A stretch of 64,000 nucleotides of DNA. Origin: UBA8529 sp964390565. GTDB taxonomy: Bacteria > Bacteroidota > Bacteroidia > Bacteroidales > Tenuifilaceae. The DNA lies in contig CAYMII010000005.1 of NCBI GenBank assembly GCA_964390565.1, positions 67,458 through 131,457 on the forward strand, given 5' to 3'. Position numbers and translations under genes: made by a program. Shown in pieces: positions 24,826-34,037 of the stretch (positions are counted from its first letter, which is position 1; the number at the start of each line of letters is the position of its first letter). The notes below the pieces were generated by a model. That model did not search any database and had not been told where the DNA came from. It saw only the letters and a list, made by a program, of their open reading frames with translations.

Positions 24826-25803
24826 ATGAAATCTATTTTTAGAAATTTACTAATTGCAGCTTTTGCAATTATTCTTGGTTCATGCGGAAGCAATGTTAAA
24901 AAGGATACCCTACTTACGGGCGAATTAACAATTTTTCATGCTGGTAGCCTTTCGCTACCCATGAAAGCTGCTGTTGATAGTTTTAAGAAAATCAATCCAA
25001 ATGTAACCTTTAAGCTAGAAAGCGCAGGAAGCGTTGAGTGTGCTCGCAAAATCACTGAACTTGGTAAAGCCTGTGATATTATGGCCTCGGCAGATTATAA
25101 TGTGATTGATAAACTTTTAATCCCTCAATTCGCATCGTGGAATATTCCATTTGCAGGTAACGAAATGGCAATTGTTTATCATGATAAATCGAGGTTTGCC
25201 AATGAAATTACCAAAGAAAATTGGTACGATATTCTCCTTAAACAAGATGTAGCCTACGGCAGGAGCGATCCTAATTCAGATCCTTGTGGCTATAGAACGG
25301 TAATGACTGTTAAACTTGCCGAGAAGTTATATTTAAAGCCAGATTTATCTAAGCAAATTCTTGATAAGGATAATAAGTATATTCGTCCTAAAGAGGTTGA
25401 TTTGCTTGCGTTGCTCGAAAGCAATACAATCGATTATATTTTCCTATACAAATCGGTTGCAATTCAGCATGGGTTAAATTATCTTGAATTACCTCAAGAG
25501 ATTAATCTTTCAAACATCGCGTTTGACGAACTTTACAAAACAGTAACTGTTGAGGTTAAAGGAAAAACTCCTGAGTCGGTAATTACAATGGTTGGCGAAC
25601 CTATGATTTACGGTTTAACAATTCCAAAGAACTCTACAAATCCTAAACTTGCGCATGAGTTTGTGAAGTATTTCCTTGAGGCAAATGGTGGACAATCTAT
25701 TATGAAAAAGATGGGACAGACAGCAATTGTGCCTGCTGCAACAGCATCTTATGATAGCATTCCTGAGATATTGAAGGGGTTTGCATTGAAGAAAGGGATT
25801 TAA
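24826..25803 (+). CDS. wtpA: Tungstate/molybdate ABC transporter substrate-binding lipoprotein (WtpA type)
   Basis: A 325-residue protein with a lipobox (AIILGSCGSN, Cys20). The signature ESAGSVECARKITELGKACD plus DIMASADYNVIDKLLIP, FAGNEMAIVYHD and GRSDPNSDPCGYRT are hallmarks of the WtpA/ModA-like group known from archaea and anaerobes, whose pocket binds tungstate with very high affinity and octahedral coordination including Glu and Asp side chains (family knowledge). In this organism the lipid anchor would keep it in the periplasm on the inner membrane. It is followed by a 123-base repeat and then the permease and ATPase genes. Confidence 0.9.
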   Translation: MKSIFRNLLIAAFAIILGSCGSNVKKDTLLTGELTIFHAGSLSLPMKAAVDSFKKINPNVTFKLESAGSVECARKITELGKACDIMASADYNVIDKLLIPQFASWNIPFAGNEMAIVYHDKSRFANEITKENWYDILLKQDVAYGRSDPNSDPCGYRTVMTVKLAEKLYLKPDLSKQILDKDNKYIRPKEVDLLALLESNTIDYIFLYKSVAIQHGLNYLELPQEINLSNIAFDELYKTVTVEVKGKTPESVITMVGEPMIYGLTIPKNSTNPKLAHEFVKYFLEANGGQSIMKKMGQTAIVPAATASYDSIPEILKGFALKKGI

Positions 25804-25807
25804 GATG

Positions 25808-25900
25808 GAACGCGGATTAAACGGATTTCTTCCGCTGATAAAAACGGATTATTATTATCAGTGAAAATCTGCGATGCTTGCATCCGCTTAATCAGCGTTC
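25808..25900. repeat. Inverted-repeat element of the GCGGATTAAACGG type
   Basis: Outer arms 25808-25826 and 25882-25900 pair at 17 of 19 positions, and an inner perfect 7-bp stem (25835-25841 with 25855-25861) lies between. Such elements occur scattered between genes in Bacteroidota (from memory). It splits wtpA from wtpB inside the uptake operon and could tune the expression of the downstream genes. Confidence 0.7.
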
Positions 25901-25926
25901 TAATATTTGTCAAATAGATTTCCTAG

Positions 25927-26748
25927 ATGGTGTATAAACTTAGTAATAGCATAAAAAACATTGGCCAAAACTTCTCATGGTTTAGGCTGGTTGCTACCTT
26001 GCTTGGTGGATTGCTGCTGCTTTTTATTATATCGCCAATCCTTGGGATGGTGCTGGCAACCCCTTTGCAAAGTATTGTTAGCACAGCGGTAGAACCCGAA
26101 GTAAAAGCGAGTATCTGGCTTACCATTTGGGTTGCTATGGCTGCAACGCTTGTTTTTGCTTTGCTCTCAATCCCATTGGCCTATTTGTTGGCTCGTCATA
26201 ATTTTCCATTAAAACGCTTGGTGTTAGGCATTATTGATCTTCCAGTTGTTATTCCCCATTCTGCGGCAGGTATTGCTCTGCTTGGGTTTATGGCTCGGGA
26301 CAGTTTTTTAGGGAAGACCTCATCATCGCTCGGTTTTAGTTTTGTTGGTACCCCAGCAGGAATTGCCTTGGCAATGGCTTTTGTAAGCGTTCCATTTTTA
26401 ATAAACTATGCAAGAGAAGGATTTGCTTCTGTTCATGAGCGATTGGAGAAAGCAGCATTAAACCTTGGAGCATCGCCAGCAAGGGTGTTTTTTACCATTT
26501 CTTTGCCATTAGCATGGAAAAGCATTGTCTCAGGATTAATCATGATGTTTGCTCGCGGAATGAGTGAGTTTGGTGCTGTTATTATTGTTGCATACAATCC
26601 AATGATTACACCTGTTCTGATTTTTGAACGCTTTGGCTCGTTTGGTTTGAAGTATGCTCGTCCGGTTGCTGTTATATTTATTGCCGTTTGCCTTGTTGTT
26701 TTTATACTTGTTCGATTAATTGCTCGAAAGGAGAATAAGGATGCTTAG
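25927..26748 (+). CDS. wtpB: Tungstate/molybdate ABC transporter permease (WtpB/ModB type)
   Basis: A 273-residue binding-protein-dependent permease with about six transmembrane segments. The EAA loop that docks on the ATPase is visible: EKAALNLGASPARVFFTISL (about 178-197). DLPVVIPHSAAGIALLG and FARGMSEFGAVIIVA are typical of ModB/WtpB/CysT-type permeases. Together with WtpA and WtpC it forms the inner-membrane importer. The ATPase gene starts within its last codons. The start ATG at 25927 follows the repeat element directly. Confidence 0.9.
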   Translation: MVYKLSNSIKNIGQNFSWFRLVATLLGGLLLLFIISPILGMVLATPLQSIVSTAVEPEVKASIWLTIWVAMAATLVFALLSIPLAYLLARHNFPLKRLVLGIIDLPVVIPHSAAGIALLGFMARDSFLGKTSSSLGFSFVGTPAGIALAMAFVSVPFLINYAREGFASVHERLEKAALNLGASPARVFFTISLPLAWKSIVSGLIMMFARGMSEFGAVIIVAYNPMITPVLIFERFGSFGLKYARPVAVIFIAVCLVVFILVRLIARKENKDA

Positions 26749-27799
26749 AGTTGAGAACATATCGAAGACGTTTGGACAGTTTGAGTTAAGTGATATCTCC
26801 TTCCAAGTTGATAAGGGCGATTACTTTATGGTACTTGGCCCGTCAGGAGCAGGGAAATCAATAATACTGGAGATAATCTCGGGGCTTGTTAAGCCCGATA
26901 GTGGCAAGGTTTTTATTGATGATTTAGATATAACTAATCTTGCTATTGGCGATAGAAGTGTGGGCTTGGTTTTTCAGGATTTGGCTGTTTTCCCACACAT
27001 GTCGGTTTTTGAAAATATCGCCTTCCCCCTTAAACGTAAAGGAGTTAAAGGCTTGGAGTTGAAATCAAGAGTTAATGGTTTAGCCGAAGAGTTTTCAATC
27101 TCTCATCTTCTGAAAAGAAGTCCGGTAAACCTTTCCGGTGGAGAGTTGCAACGCGTTGCATTGGCTCGAACTCTTGCCTTAAAGCCCAAAATCTTGCTTT
27201 TAGATGAGCCCCTCTCATCAATTGATGTGCAGCTTAAGGCTGGATTAAAATCGTTGCTTAGAAGCATTAATCGCGAGGGGCAAACAATTATTCATGTTAC
27301 CCACGATTACGACGAGGCGATATCGTTGGGAAGCCATGTTGCTGTTGTGAATAGTGGAAGAATAGTCCAGACTGGCACTCCTGTTGATGTTTTTAGAAAT
27401 CCTGCATCAGAGTTTGTTGCCAACTTTAGTGGCATAAAGAATTTCTTTAAAGGCACAATCGCCGAAAGTTCGGAGCATGATCTAAGGTGCTTTGATACAA
27501 ATGGCCTAAAAATATGGCTTTACACCGATGAAAATAGCGGCGAGGGTTATGTATGTTTTCCTGAGAATTCTGTTTCAATATCATTAGAAAACCCCCATAC
27601 AAGTGCAATTAATACTTATCAAGGTATTGTTGTAGATACATATCAGCAAAAGCATGGATTTGAGGTATGGGTAGATATTGGGATTAAAGTAGCCGCTTTG
27701 ATAACATGGGAATCGCTAGAACGATTTAATATAAAAACTGGGAATAAGGTTTGGGTTTCTGTAAAGGCGAATGCGGTAATGTTTATTAAGGCAAATTAA
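26741..27799 (+). CDS. wtpC: Tungstate/molybdate ABC transporter ATP-binding protein (WtpC/ModC type)
   Basis: A 352-residue ATPase from the ATG at 26741, which overlaps the permease stop by 8 bases and has a strong AAGGAG Shine-Dalgarno at 26728-26733, unusual for this phylum. Walker A is GPSGAGKS, signature NLSGGELQRVALART, Walker B ILLLDEPLSSID, and the switch His is in VTHDYDEA. Residues from about 235 form a C-terminal regulatory part that includes a TOBE-like segment (about 285-350), which in ModC-type proteins binds oxyanion and inhibits transport (family knowledge). It is the last gene of the cluster. Confidence 0.9.
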   Translation: MLRVENISKTFGQFELSDISFQVDKGDYFMVLGPSGAGKSIILEIISGLVKPDSGKVFIDDLDITNLAIGDRSVGLVFQDLAVFPHMSVFENIAFPLKRKGVKGLELKSRVNGLAEEFSISHLLKRSPVNLSGGELQRVALARTLALKPKILLLDEPLSSIDVQLKAGLKSLLRSINREGQTIIHVTHDYDEAISLGSHVAVVNSGRIVQTGTPVDVFRNPASEFVANFSGIKNFFKGTIAESSEHDLRCFDTNGLKIWLYTDENSGEGYVCFPENSVSISLENPHTSAINTYQGIVVDTYQQKHGFEVWVDIGIKVAALITWESLERFNIKTGNKVWVSVKANAVMFIKAN

Positions 27800-27812
27800 T
27801 TTTGTAAAATAA

Positions 27813-27850
27813 AAGATGTCAGAACTATTTGGTCTAGTGTCTGACATCTT
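27813..27850. terminator. Hairpin between convergent wtpC and rubrerythrin-like genes
   Basis: AAGATGTCAGA (27813-27823) pairs perfectly with TCTGACATCTT (27840-27850) around a 16-base loop. There are only short T-stretches on each side, so it is a plausible but not classical terminator for both genes. Confidence 0.6.
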
Positions 27851-27868
27851 GTATCTAAAATCTGTTTA

Positions 27869-28324
27869 CTAATTCTCTTTCAACACAAATTCATCATACT
27901 CTAGCTCAAAGCGAAGTTTATGACGCGATTCCTCTTGGGCTAAACCAAGAAATAGCCTCTTAAGCTCCTCATTTGGCGCTTTTTCTGATAGTTTCATGTA
28001 AAGTTTAAAGGCTGCCTTTTCGCGCTTCATCGCTAGAACTAAGGTTTGCTCGTAGTTCATCTCTGTTTTCGATTTAGTTCGAACAACGTAATCGGCAATT
28101 TTCAGGTCGGCAACTTTGGCTGTAGGAAGATCATAAATCCCTTCCTCCTTAATCTTAATTAACCTTGCTTTATGCCCCATTTCCTCTTGTGCGAATTGGA
28201 TAAAAGTTTTTTTCATATCCTCTGTTCTTGAGGTTTTGGCCAATTCGTTGTAAAAATCAACTGCATTCTGCTCATTTTGAATTGCAAAATCGAGGATGTC
28301 GTTTATGTTGGTGAATTCGTTCAT
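27869..28324 (-). CDS. Rubrerythrin/ferritin-like di-iron protein
   Basis: A 151-residue four-helix protein from the ATG at 28324 (an in-frame ATG at 28408 would add 28 residues translated from a repeat element, which I reject). Two ExxH-type iron sites are visible: Glu in AIQNEQNAVDFYNEL with EEMGHKARL, and MKREKAAFKLYMKL with EESRHKLRFE. It lacks the C-terminal rubredoxin domain of classic rubrerythrins. Such proteins reduce hydrogen peroxide or store iron in anaerobes (family knowledge). It is downstream of a redox complex on the same strand, separated by a repeat. Confidence 0.85.
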   Translation of the reverse strand: MNEFTNINDILDFAIQNEQNAVDFYNELAKTSRTEDMKKTFIQFAQEEMGHKARLIKIKEEGIYDLPTAKVADLKIADYVVRTKSKTEMNYEQTLVLAMKREKAAFKLYMKLSEKAPNEELKRLFLGLAQEESRHKLRFELEYDEFVLKEN

Positions 28325-28440
28325 GTTATTATGTTTTTGAATTATTTTTCCTTTGTGTTCTTTGCGAGTATCTTTGGGCGCTTTGCGGTTACTATTCTTA
28401 AACCGCAAGGTTCACGAAGGTTTGCGCAAAGGCCACTAAG
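28325..28440 (-). repeat. CTTTGTG-type intergenic repeat, copy 1
   Basis: On the minus strand CCTTTGCGCAAACCTTCGTG, followed by AACCTTGCGGTT, lies upstream of the rubrerythrin-like start. A similar sequence in the same orientation relative to its gene is found at 39879-39917. It is non-coding and of a type common between genes in Bacteroidota. Confidence 0.6.
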
Positions 28441-28444
28441 ACTT

Positions 28445-31400
28445 CTATTTTCTTAAAGCTCTTTCGAACTCTTCATCAAAACGTTTCATGATATGGTTGC
28501 AACCATGCTTAAACATTTGCTCACCTGTTTCGGTATTGGTGTTGATGAGTTCATACTTTTTTATTTCGGCATTGGTTGGTAATAACGATAGCGCCTCAGT
28601 GTTTGCTTCGTGGATATCGTTTATACCATTAACACCAAACTTCGATAGAAGTTTAATTACCTGTCCGCCCGAGGTGATTTCAACCTTAGGTTCTAAGCCA
28701 GTTTCAAAAGTTTGAATCATTCGTTGTGAGTTGGTAAATGAACCACCTGTCTCAAACCAGAACGATGCAGGAAGCACGAGGTCTGCTTCCTTGGCCGTTT
28801 CGCTCATAAATGCATCCTGAACCACTTTAAAATCGGCTTTGCCGAAAGTCTCTTTTATTGATGATTTATCTTTTGCACAACCAATAGGGTCTTCACCAAA
28901 GATGAATAGGTTTTTGAAGTCACCCTTCTCAAATCTTTCGGTGAAGCACTCATCAACAACTTTAGGGAAATCGTTAACCTTCCACTTGTTCTTCATCTTT
29001 GTGATGAACTCAGAATCTGATAAGTCTTGTAGGCCAACTCCGGTCTTTGGTCTGATACCCATATCGAATAGCCCGTGAGAGTTATTCTTTTGCTTTAATG
29101 CGATAATTCCAGATGATGTTTTGCCCAATTTGCCAGTAATCAAAGCAAGGTTCATTATTTCGCGGGCAGTATCTGGACCAACCTCTTTTTCGGAAAAGAT
29201 TAGCACTGCATTCATCTCGTTGTTGAACGATTCAGCAAAATCGGGAACGCATGCGCAATCGCAATCACAGTCGCTATAGCAAGCCTCAGTGCACAAATCT
29301 TTGTATTTAATTGATAGAAGATTCTTTTTATACTCCTCGTAACCAGCACAGTTATCCTTAAGGAACAGACTGTTTTGCTTGCCATTGTAAATTAAGTAGT
29401 AGTTTACAGCCTTTATGAAATGGTAGTATGATTTAACTGTATTAAAGGTTGTTGCCTTGTGTTTAAGCGTGCTCTTTGGGTTGATTGAGATAACTTCAAC
29501 GGGCTTTTTGGTTGAGTTAACCATATAGCCAGCAACGGGATTATCCTTGTTAATCTCCGAACCAACAATAAAAACTTTGGAAGCACCCTTGAGGTCGGCA
29601 AATGGAACGTTTTTTACAGAGTCTTCTGCATAGCCTTTAGCACCACCAAGATAATGGAAACTGCTTACGTTATTGGTTTTGGCACCAGCACGAGCAAGTT
29701 TTTGAACCAGATATTGCTCCTCGTTGGTCAATCCTGCTCCAGCAAAGAAGGCATTCTCATCTGGTTTTACAGATTTTATCTTATCTGCAATGATATCGAA
29801 TGCTTTATCGAAAGATATCTCCTCAAACTTGCCATTAACTTTAAGTTGAGGCTTTGTGATTCTTGATTTATCATTGATGAAACGGTAGCCAAACTTGCCA
29901 TACATGCAAAGGTTACCATCGCTGTTTACCATGCCTTCGGCACCAGTTACTTTCATAACAAATCCACCTCGATGATGTAATGTTAGCTTGCAACCAACCG
30001 AGCAGTAACCGCAAATGGTTTCGAACTTATCAAGTTTTACAGGGCCTGGTTTGAATGGGAAGTTCTCGGTGATAGCACCAGTTGGACAAGCCGAAATACA
30101 CATCCCACACGATTCGCACTTGGTGTCTTGCAATTTATCACCAAAAGCAGGAGCAACAAAGGTTTCGAAGCCACGCTTTGTAAGCGTTAAGGCGTTTGCA
30201 CCAACAACATCTTTGCAAATCCTGATACAGCGTGAGCAAAGGATACACTTGTTGTTGTCTATCTCGATGTATGGGTGTGCAATATTTAGAGCGTACTCTT
30301 TGTGCTCGCCTGCAAATCGAGTTTGATCGGCATTATATTTATCGGCATATTTCTTAAGGTCGCAATCGAAGTATTCGGCGCAACCGCACTCTAGGCAACG
30401 TCCAGTCTCAGCATGAGTTTGCTCCTCGGTATAACCCAACTCAACCTCTTTGAAATTAACACGAGTGTTGGGCTCCATAACGGGCATCTCTTCCCTTATC
30501 TGGTTGCGGTAGCGACCAATATATTGATCTTTTTCCTGATTTTTGAAATTATCCCTTTTGCTTAGGAATTCCTTGGTTTTTGGTTCAACCTTTTGACCCA
30601 TCAGGTATTGATGACAGCTGTGCGATGCAATTCGAGCCTGTCCAACAGCCTCAATTAATGTTGCTGGACCTGTAACGCCATCACCTGCTGCAAATACCGA
30701 AGGTATTCCTGTTTGAAGGGTATTTTTGTCAGCCTCAATATCGCCCCATTTGGTGGGCTTTAGCTGACCATTTTTAGCGTGTTTATTGATATCTTCAAGG
30801 AAGTTGATATCGGTCTTTTGACCGATTGCTGCTAAAATGTAATCTACTTCGATATCAAACTCTGAACCTTCAATGGGAACTGGTCTTCTACGCCCCGATG
30901 CATCGGGTTCGCCTAATCCCATGCGAATTAGTGTCATGGATTTTAGTTTGCCATTCTCATCCTTATTAACCTTGATAGGGTTTGTGAGGAAAAGATATTC
31001 AACTCCTTCGAGTTTTGATTCATGAATTTCGATAGGATTGGCAGGCATCTCAGCCTCCGAACGACGATAAACCACTTTAACATCGGTACTTTTGCAACGA
31101 AGAGATGTGCGACAGCAGTCCATGGCAGTGTTTCCACCACCAACTACAGCAATCTTTTTGCCTGAAAAATCGTAACGTTGGCCTGTAACCTCCATGTTGC
31201 GAAGGAAATCTATACCTGAGAATACGCCATCGGCGTCCTCGCCATCGCAGCCAAGCAGAGTTCCACGCTGAGAACCTATGGTTAGGATAGTGGCATCGTA
31301 TTTATCGGCAATCTCTTTGTAACTAAAGTTTTCCCCAAGTTTTTTATTGTAAAAGATGTTTGCTCCAAGCTCGGTGATACTATCGGTTTCCTTTTGGATA

Positions 31401-32143
31401 ATATCGTTTGGAAGTCGATACTCAGGAATTCCATATCTTAACCAGCCACCTGAGTAAGGTTGAGCCTCGTAAATATCGCATTGGTGACCCAATTGCTGAA
31501 GGAAATATGCCGATGAAAGTCCACCAGGACCAGCACCAATAATGGCTACCTTTTTACCTGTTGATGGTGCAATCTCAGGTTTATAATGATTTGCTGATGC
31601 TAAATCGGCATCGGCAGCAAAGCGTTTCATGTAGTCGATACCAACACCAGTGCCTTCGTCAAGAAGGTTACGGCGACAAGCAGCCTCGCATGGGCGAACG
31701 CAAACCCTACCGCAAATTGCAGGAAGTGGGTTGGTTTGTTTTATCACCTTAACAGCTTCGCTGTAAAGTCCTTTTTCAATCAGTGAGATATATCCCTGAA
31801 CATCAACGCCTGCAGGGCATCGCTCGCGACATGGAGCAACGCAATCGGCGTAGTGATTACTCATTATAAGGTCTAGCGCAGTTTTGCGCGCTTTGTAAAT
31901 TCTGTCGTTATCGGTGTTGATCTTCATTCCCTCGGCAATACGAGTAGAGCAGGAGGGTTGAAGGTTACGATTGCCCTCAATCTCAACAAGACAAACATAG
32001 CATGCCGAGAATGGCTCAAGCCTTGGATCGTTGCAAAGAGTTGGGATTTCGATTCCATGCCTGCGCGCCACATCAAGTATGTATTCGCCTTTTGTACCTG
32101 TTGTATTTTGACCGTTGAGGATTATATTGATTTTGTCGCTCAT
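28445..32143 (-). CDS. Large fusion flavoprotein of a NuoEF-type complex (NuoG-like + GltD/NfnB-like), Stn-type transhydrogenase subunit candidate
   Basis: A 1232-residue protein. Residues 1-75 form a NuoG-type [2Fe-2S] domain (Cys37, 48, 51, 65). About 95-160 has His97/Cys101/Cys105/Cys109 and Cys144/148/152/156, cluster ligands as in NuoG and GltD. About 195-530 is a GltD/NfnB-like FAD/NAD(P)H oxidoreductase (VAIIGAGPGGLSSAYFL and IAVVGGGNTAMDCC). Two [4Fe-4S] ferredoxin motifs follow (about 630-690), then a CGYCSVGC cluster (about 710) and a NuoG-like molybdopterin-fold region in which the catalytic Cys/Sec-His motif of formate dehydrogenase is missing. With NuoF- and NuoE-like neighbours this resembles Stn-family electron-bifurcating transhydrogenases (NADH/ferredoxin/NADP), as inferred from architecture. 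It is often mislabelled formate dehydrogenase. Confidence 0.8.
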   Translation of the reverse strand: MSDKINIILNGQNTTGTKGEYILDVARRHGIEIPTLCNDPRLEPFSACYVCLVEIEGNRNLQPSCSTRIAEGMKINTDNDRIYKARKTALDLIMSNHYADCVAPCRERCPAGVDVQGYISLIEKGLYSEAVKVIKQTNPLPAICGRVCVRPCEAACRRNLLDEGTGVGIDYMKRFAADADLASANHYKPEIAPSTGKKVAIIGAGPGGLSSAYFLQQLGHQCDIYEAQPYSGGWLRYGIPEYRLPNDIIQKETDSITELGANIFYNKKLGENFSYKEIADKYDATILTIGSQRGTLLGCDGEDADGVFSGIDFLRNMEVTGQRYDFSGKKIAVVGGGNTAMDCCRTSLRCKSTDVKVVYRRSEAEMPANPIEIHESKLEGVEYLFLTNPIKVNKDENGKLKSMTLIRMGLGEPDASGRRRPVPIEGSEFDIEVDYILAAIGQKTDINFLEDINKHAKNGQLKPTKWGDIEADKNTLQTGIPSVFAAGDGVTGPATLIEAVGQARIASHSCHQYLMGQKVEPKTKEFLSKRDNFKNQEKDQYIGRYRNQIREEMPVMEPNTRVNFKEVELGYTEEQTHAETGRCLECGCAEYFDCDLKKYADKYNADQTRFAGEHKEYALNIAHPYIEIDNNKCILCSRCIRICKDVVGANALTLTKRGFETFVAPAFGDKLQDTKCESCGMCISACPTGAITENFPFKPGPVKLDKFETICGYCSVGCKLTLHHRGGFVMKVTGAEGMVNSDGNLCMYGKFGYRFINDKSRITKPQLKVNGKFEEISFDKAFDIIADKIKSVKPDENAFFAGAGLTNEEQYLVQKLARAGAKTNNVSSFHYLGGAKGYAEDSVKNVPFADLKGASKVFIVGSEINKDNPVAGYMVNSTKKPVEVISINPKSTLKHKATTFNTVKSYYHFIKAVNYYLIYNGKQNSLFLKDNCAGYEEYKKNLLSIKYKDLCTEACYSDCDCDCACVPDFAESFNNEMNAVLIFSEKEVGPDTAREIMNLALITGKLGKTSSGIIALKQKNNSHGLFDMGIRPKTGVGLQDLSDSEFITKMKNKWKVNDFPKVVDECFTERFEKGDFKNLFIFGEDPIGCAKDKSSIKETFGKADFKVVQDAFMSETAKEADLVLPASFWFETGGSFTNSQRMIQTFETGLEPKVEITSGGQVIKLLSKFGVNGINDIHEANTEALSLLPTNAEIKKYELINTNTETGEQMFKHGCNHIMKRFDEEFERALRK

Positions 32144-32150
32144 ATCTTGT

Positions 32151-32182
32151 TTAGTTGATAGTTGTTAGTTGACAGTTGTTAG
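32151..32182 (-). repeat. AACAACTGTCAAC-type intergenic repeat, copy 1
   Basis: On the minus strand, CTAACAACTGTCAACTAACA and the following AACTATCAACTAA lie just before the ATG of the large fusion protein. A near-identical copy (23 of 24 bases over the core) in the same orientation relative to its gene lies at 46171-46201. Confidence 0.65.
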
Positions 32183-32191
32183 AATACCTTA

Positions 32192-33970
32192 TCAAGAAAC
32201 CATTATAGCATCAAACTTGCAGCGCGAGTAACAATCGCCACAACGGATACATTTATCTTGATGAATGAAATGAGCCTTCTTTTTCTCACCTTCAATTGCT
32301 TTTACTGGACACTTAATACCGCAAACCATACAACCTGTACATTTATCGGGTTTTATCTCGTAGGTCAGAAGCGTTTTGCAACTTAATGCTGGGCATTTTT
32401 TATCGCGGATATGCGCTTCGTACTCATGTCTGAAATATTTTATGGTTGTAAGTACTGGATTTGGTGCAGTTTGACCAAGTCCGCAAAGCGTGCTATCCTT
32501 GATTTGATGAGCAAGTTCTTCTAACTTTTCAATATCGCCTTCAACACCTTTACCTTCGGTTATTCTGGTTAATATTTCGAGCATTCGCTTGGTTCCAATG
32601 CGGCAGAAAGTACATTTTCCGCACGATTCCTTTTGAGTAAAATCGAGGAAGAACCTTGCAATATCAACCATACAAGTGGTTTCGTCCATCACAACCATAC
32701 CGCCAGAGCCCATGATTGCTCCGGTTGCATTAACTTGATCGTAATCGATTTGTAAATCGGCAAGATGCTTTGGGATACATCCACCCGATGGACCGCCCAT
32801 TTGAACAGCTTTAAATTCCTTATCGTTTTGGATACCACCACCAAGTTTGTAGATAACATCTTTAAGCGTGATTCCCATTGGAACTTCAACTAATCCACCG
32901 TGCTTAATTTTGCCTGTAAGGGCAAAAACCTTAGTTCCCTTACTCTTCTCAGTGCCATACTTGTTGAACGAACCAGCGCCATTGTAAACGATATATGGAA
33001 TGTTTGCAAAGGTTTCAACGTTGTTGATGTTCGATGGTTTTTTCCAAAGGCCAGATTCTGCTGGGAATGGAGGACGTTTTGTTGGCATTCCACGTTTACC
33101 TTCGATTGATTGCATTAAAGCCGTTTCCTCGCCGCAAACAAATGCTCCAGCTCCCTCTTTTACATAGATATCGAGGTTGAAACCTTCTATTCCACATATA
33201 TTTTTACCTAGATATCCTTTTTGACGTGCTTGCTCCAAGGCAATATTTAGGCGCTTGATTGCAAGCGGATACTCCGCACGACAATAGATAACACCATGAT
33301 TTGCTCCAATGGCGTAAGCGCCAATTATCATCCCTTCGAGAACTGCATGAGGATCACCTTCGAGTAGCGAACGGTCCATGAATGCTCCTGGGTCGCCTTC
33401 ATCTGCGTTGCAGATGATATACTTATCGTCGCTCTGGTTGTTGCGAGCAAATCGCCACTTCATACCTGTGGCAAAACCTCCGCCTCCACGACCACGAAGG
33501 CCAGAGTCGAGAACGGTTTGAATAACCGTTTCGAATGGCATCTTTTCTGAAGCAATCTTCTTGATTGCTTTGTACCCATCGCGGGCTTCGTACTCCTCAA
33601 TGCTCTCGGGGTCGATATAGCCACAATTGCGAAGCGCAATTTTAACTTGCCCCTCAAAGTATGCTTTGTCGGGAGTATCGAACAAATCGGTTTTTACTAC
33701 ATACTCTTTGATTGGATTGAAACCGATAACGTGCTGTTGAAGGATTTCAACGGCTTTATCCTCGGTAACATCTCCATATATGAATGAGCCAGTCTCATCA
33801 ATAACCTCTACCAATGGTTCGCGGTAGCACATCCCGATGCAGCTGGTTTTCCTAAGTTCAAATTCAAGTTTATCAGCCTCTTTAAGGGCTTTGATTTTAT
33901 TGTAAACCTTGTTGGCTCCAGCAGCAATTCCGCAGCTGCCTAAACCTACTATTACTTTTGTTTGTGCCAT
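32192..33970 (-). CDS. NuoF/HydB-like NADH-binding flavoprotein subunit
   Basis: A 592-residue subunit. The N-terminal thioredoxin-like [2Fe-2S] domain (about 1-105; GLGSCGIAAGANKVYN and TSCIGMCYREP) is followed by the FMN/NADH-binding core (about 130-400; GLRGRGGGGFATGMKWRFAR, EGAGAFVCGEETALMQSIEG), an SLBB domain, a [4Fe-4S] motif ESCGKCTFCRIGTKRM (about 465-480) and a C-terminal pair of [4Fe-4S] clusters (CTGCMVCGIKCP, CIRCGDCYSRC). This is the layout of HydB/HndC-type subunits of bifurcating hydrogenases, but no [FeFe] hydrogenase subunit accompanies it here. It lies between the NuoE-like and large fusion genes, in one operon. Confidence 0.9.
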   Translation of the reverse strand: MAQTKVIVGLGSCGIAAGANKVYNKIKALKEADKLEFELRKTSCIGMCYREPLVEVIDETGSFIYGDVTEDKAVEILQQHVIGFNPIKEYVVKTDLFDTPDKAYFEGQVKIALRNCGYIDPESIEEYEARDGYKAIKKIASEKMPFETVIQTVLDSGLRGRGGGGFATGMKWRFARNNQSDDKYIICNADEGDPGAFMDRSLLEGDPHAVLEGMIIGAYAIGANHGVIYCRAEYPLAIKRLNIALEQARQKGYLGKNICGIEGFNLDIYVKEGAGAFVCGEETALMQSIEGKRGMPTKRPPFPAESGLWKKPSNINNVETFANIPYIVYNGAGSFNKYGTEKSKGTKVFALTGKIKHGGLVEVPMGITLKDVIYKLGGGIQNDKEFKAVQMGGPSGGCIPKHLADLQIDYDQVNATGAIMGSGGMVVMDETTCMVDIARFFLDFTQKESCGKCTFCRIGTKRMLEILTRITEGKGVEGDIEKLEELAHQIKDSTLCGLGQTAPNPVLTTIKYFRHEYEAHIRDKKCPALSCKTLLTYEIKPDKCTGCMVCGIKCPVKAIEGEKKKAHFIHQDKCIRCGDCYSRCKFDAIMVS

Positions 33971-34037
33971 TAATTAGATTTTTTTGGGGTGTTTTAATTA
34001 GTTGATAATGTTGATTCTAAAAACCACACACTAAAAA

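Noticed and set aside
28445..32143. Naming the large flavoprotein formate dehydrogenase
   Set aside because: The catalytic Cys/Sec-His motif and the C-terminal dinucleotide-binding domain are missing, and a GltD-like FAD module is present instead.
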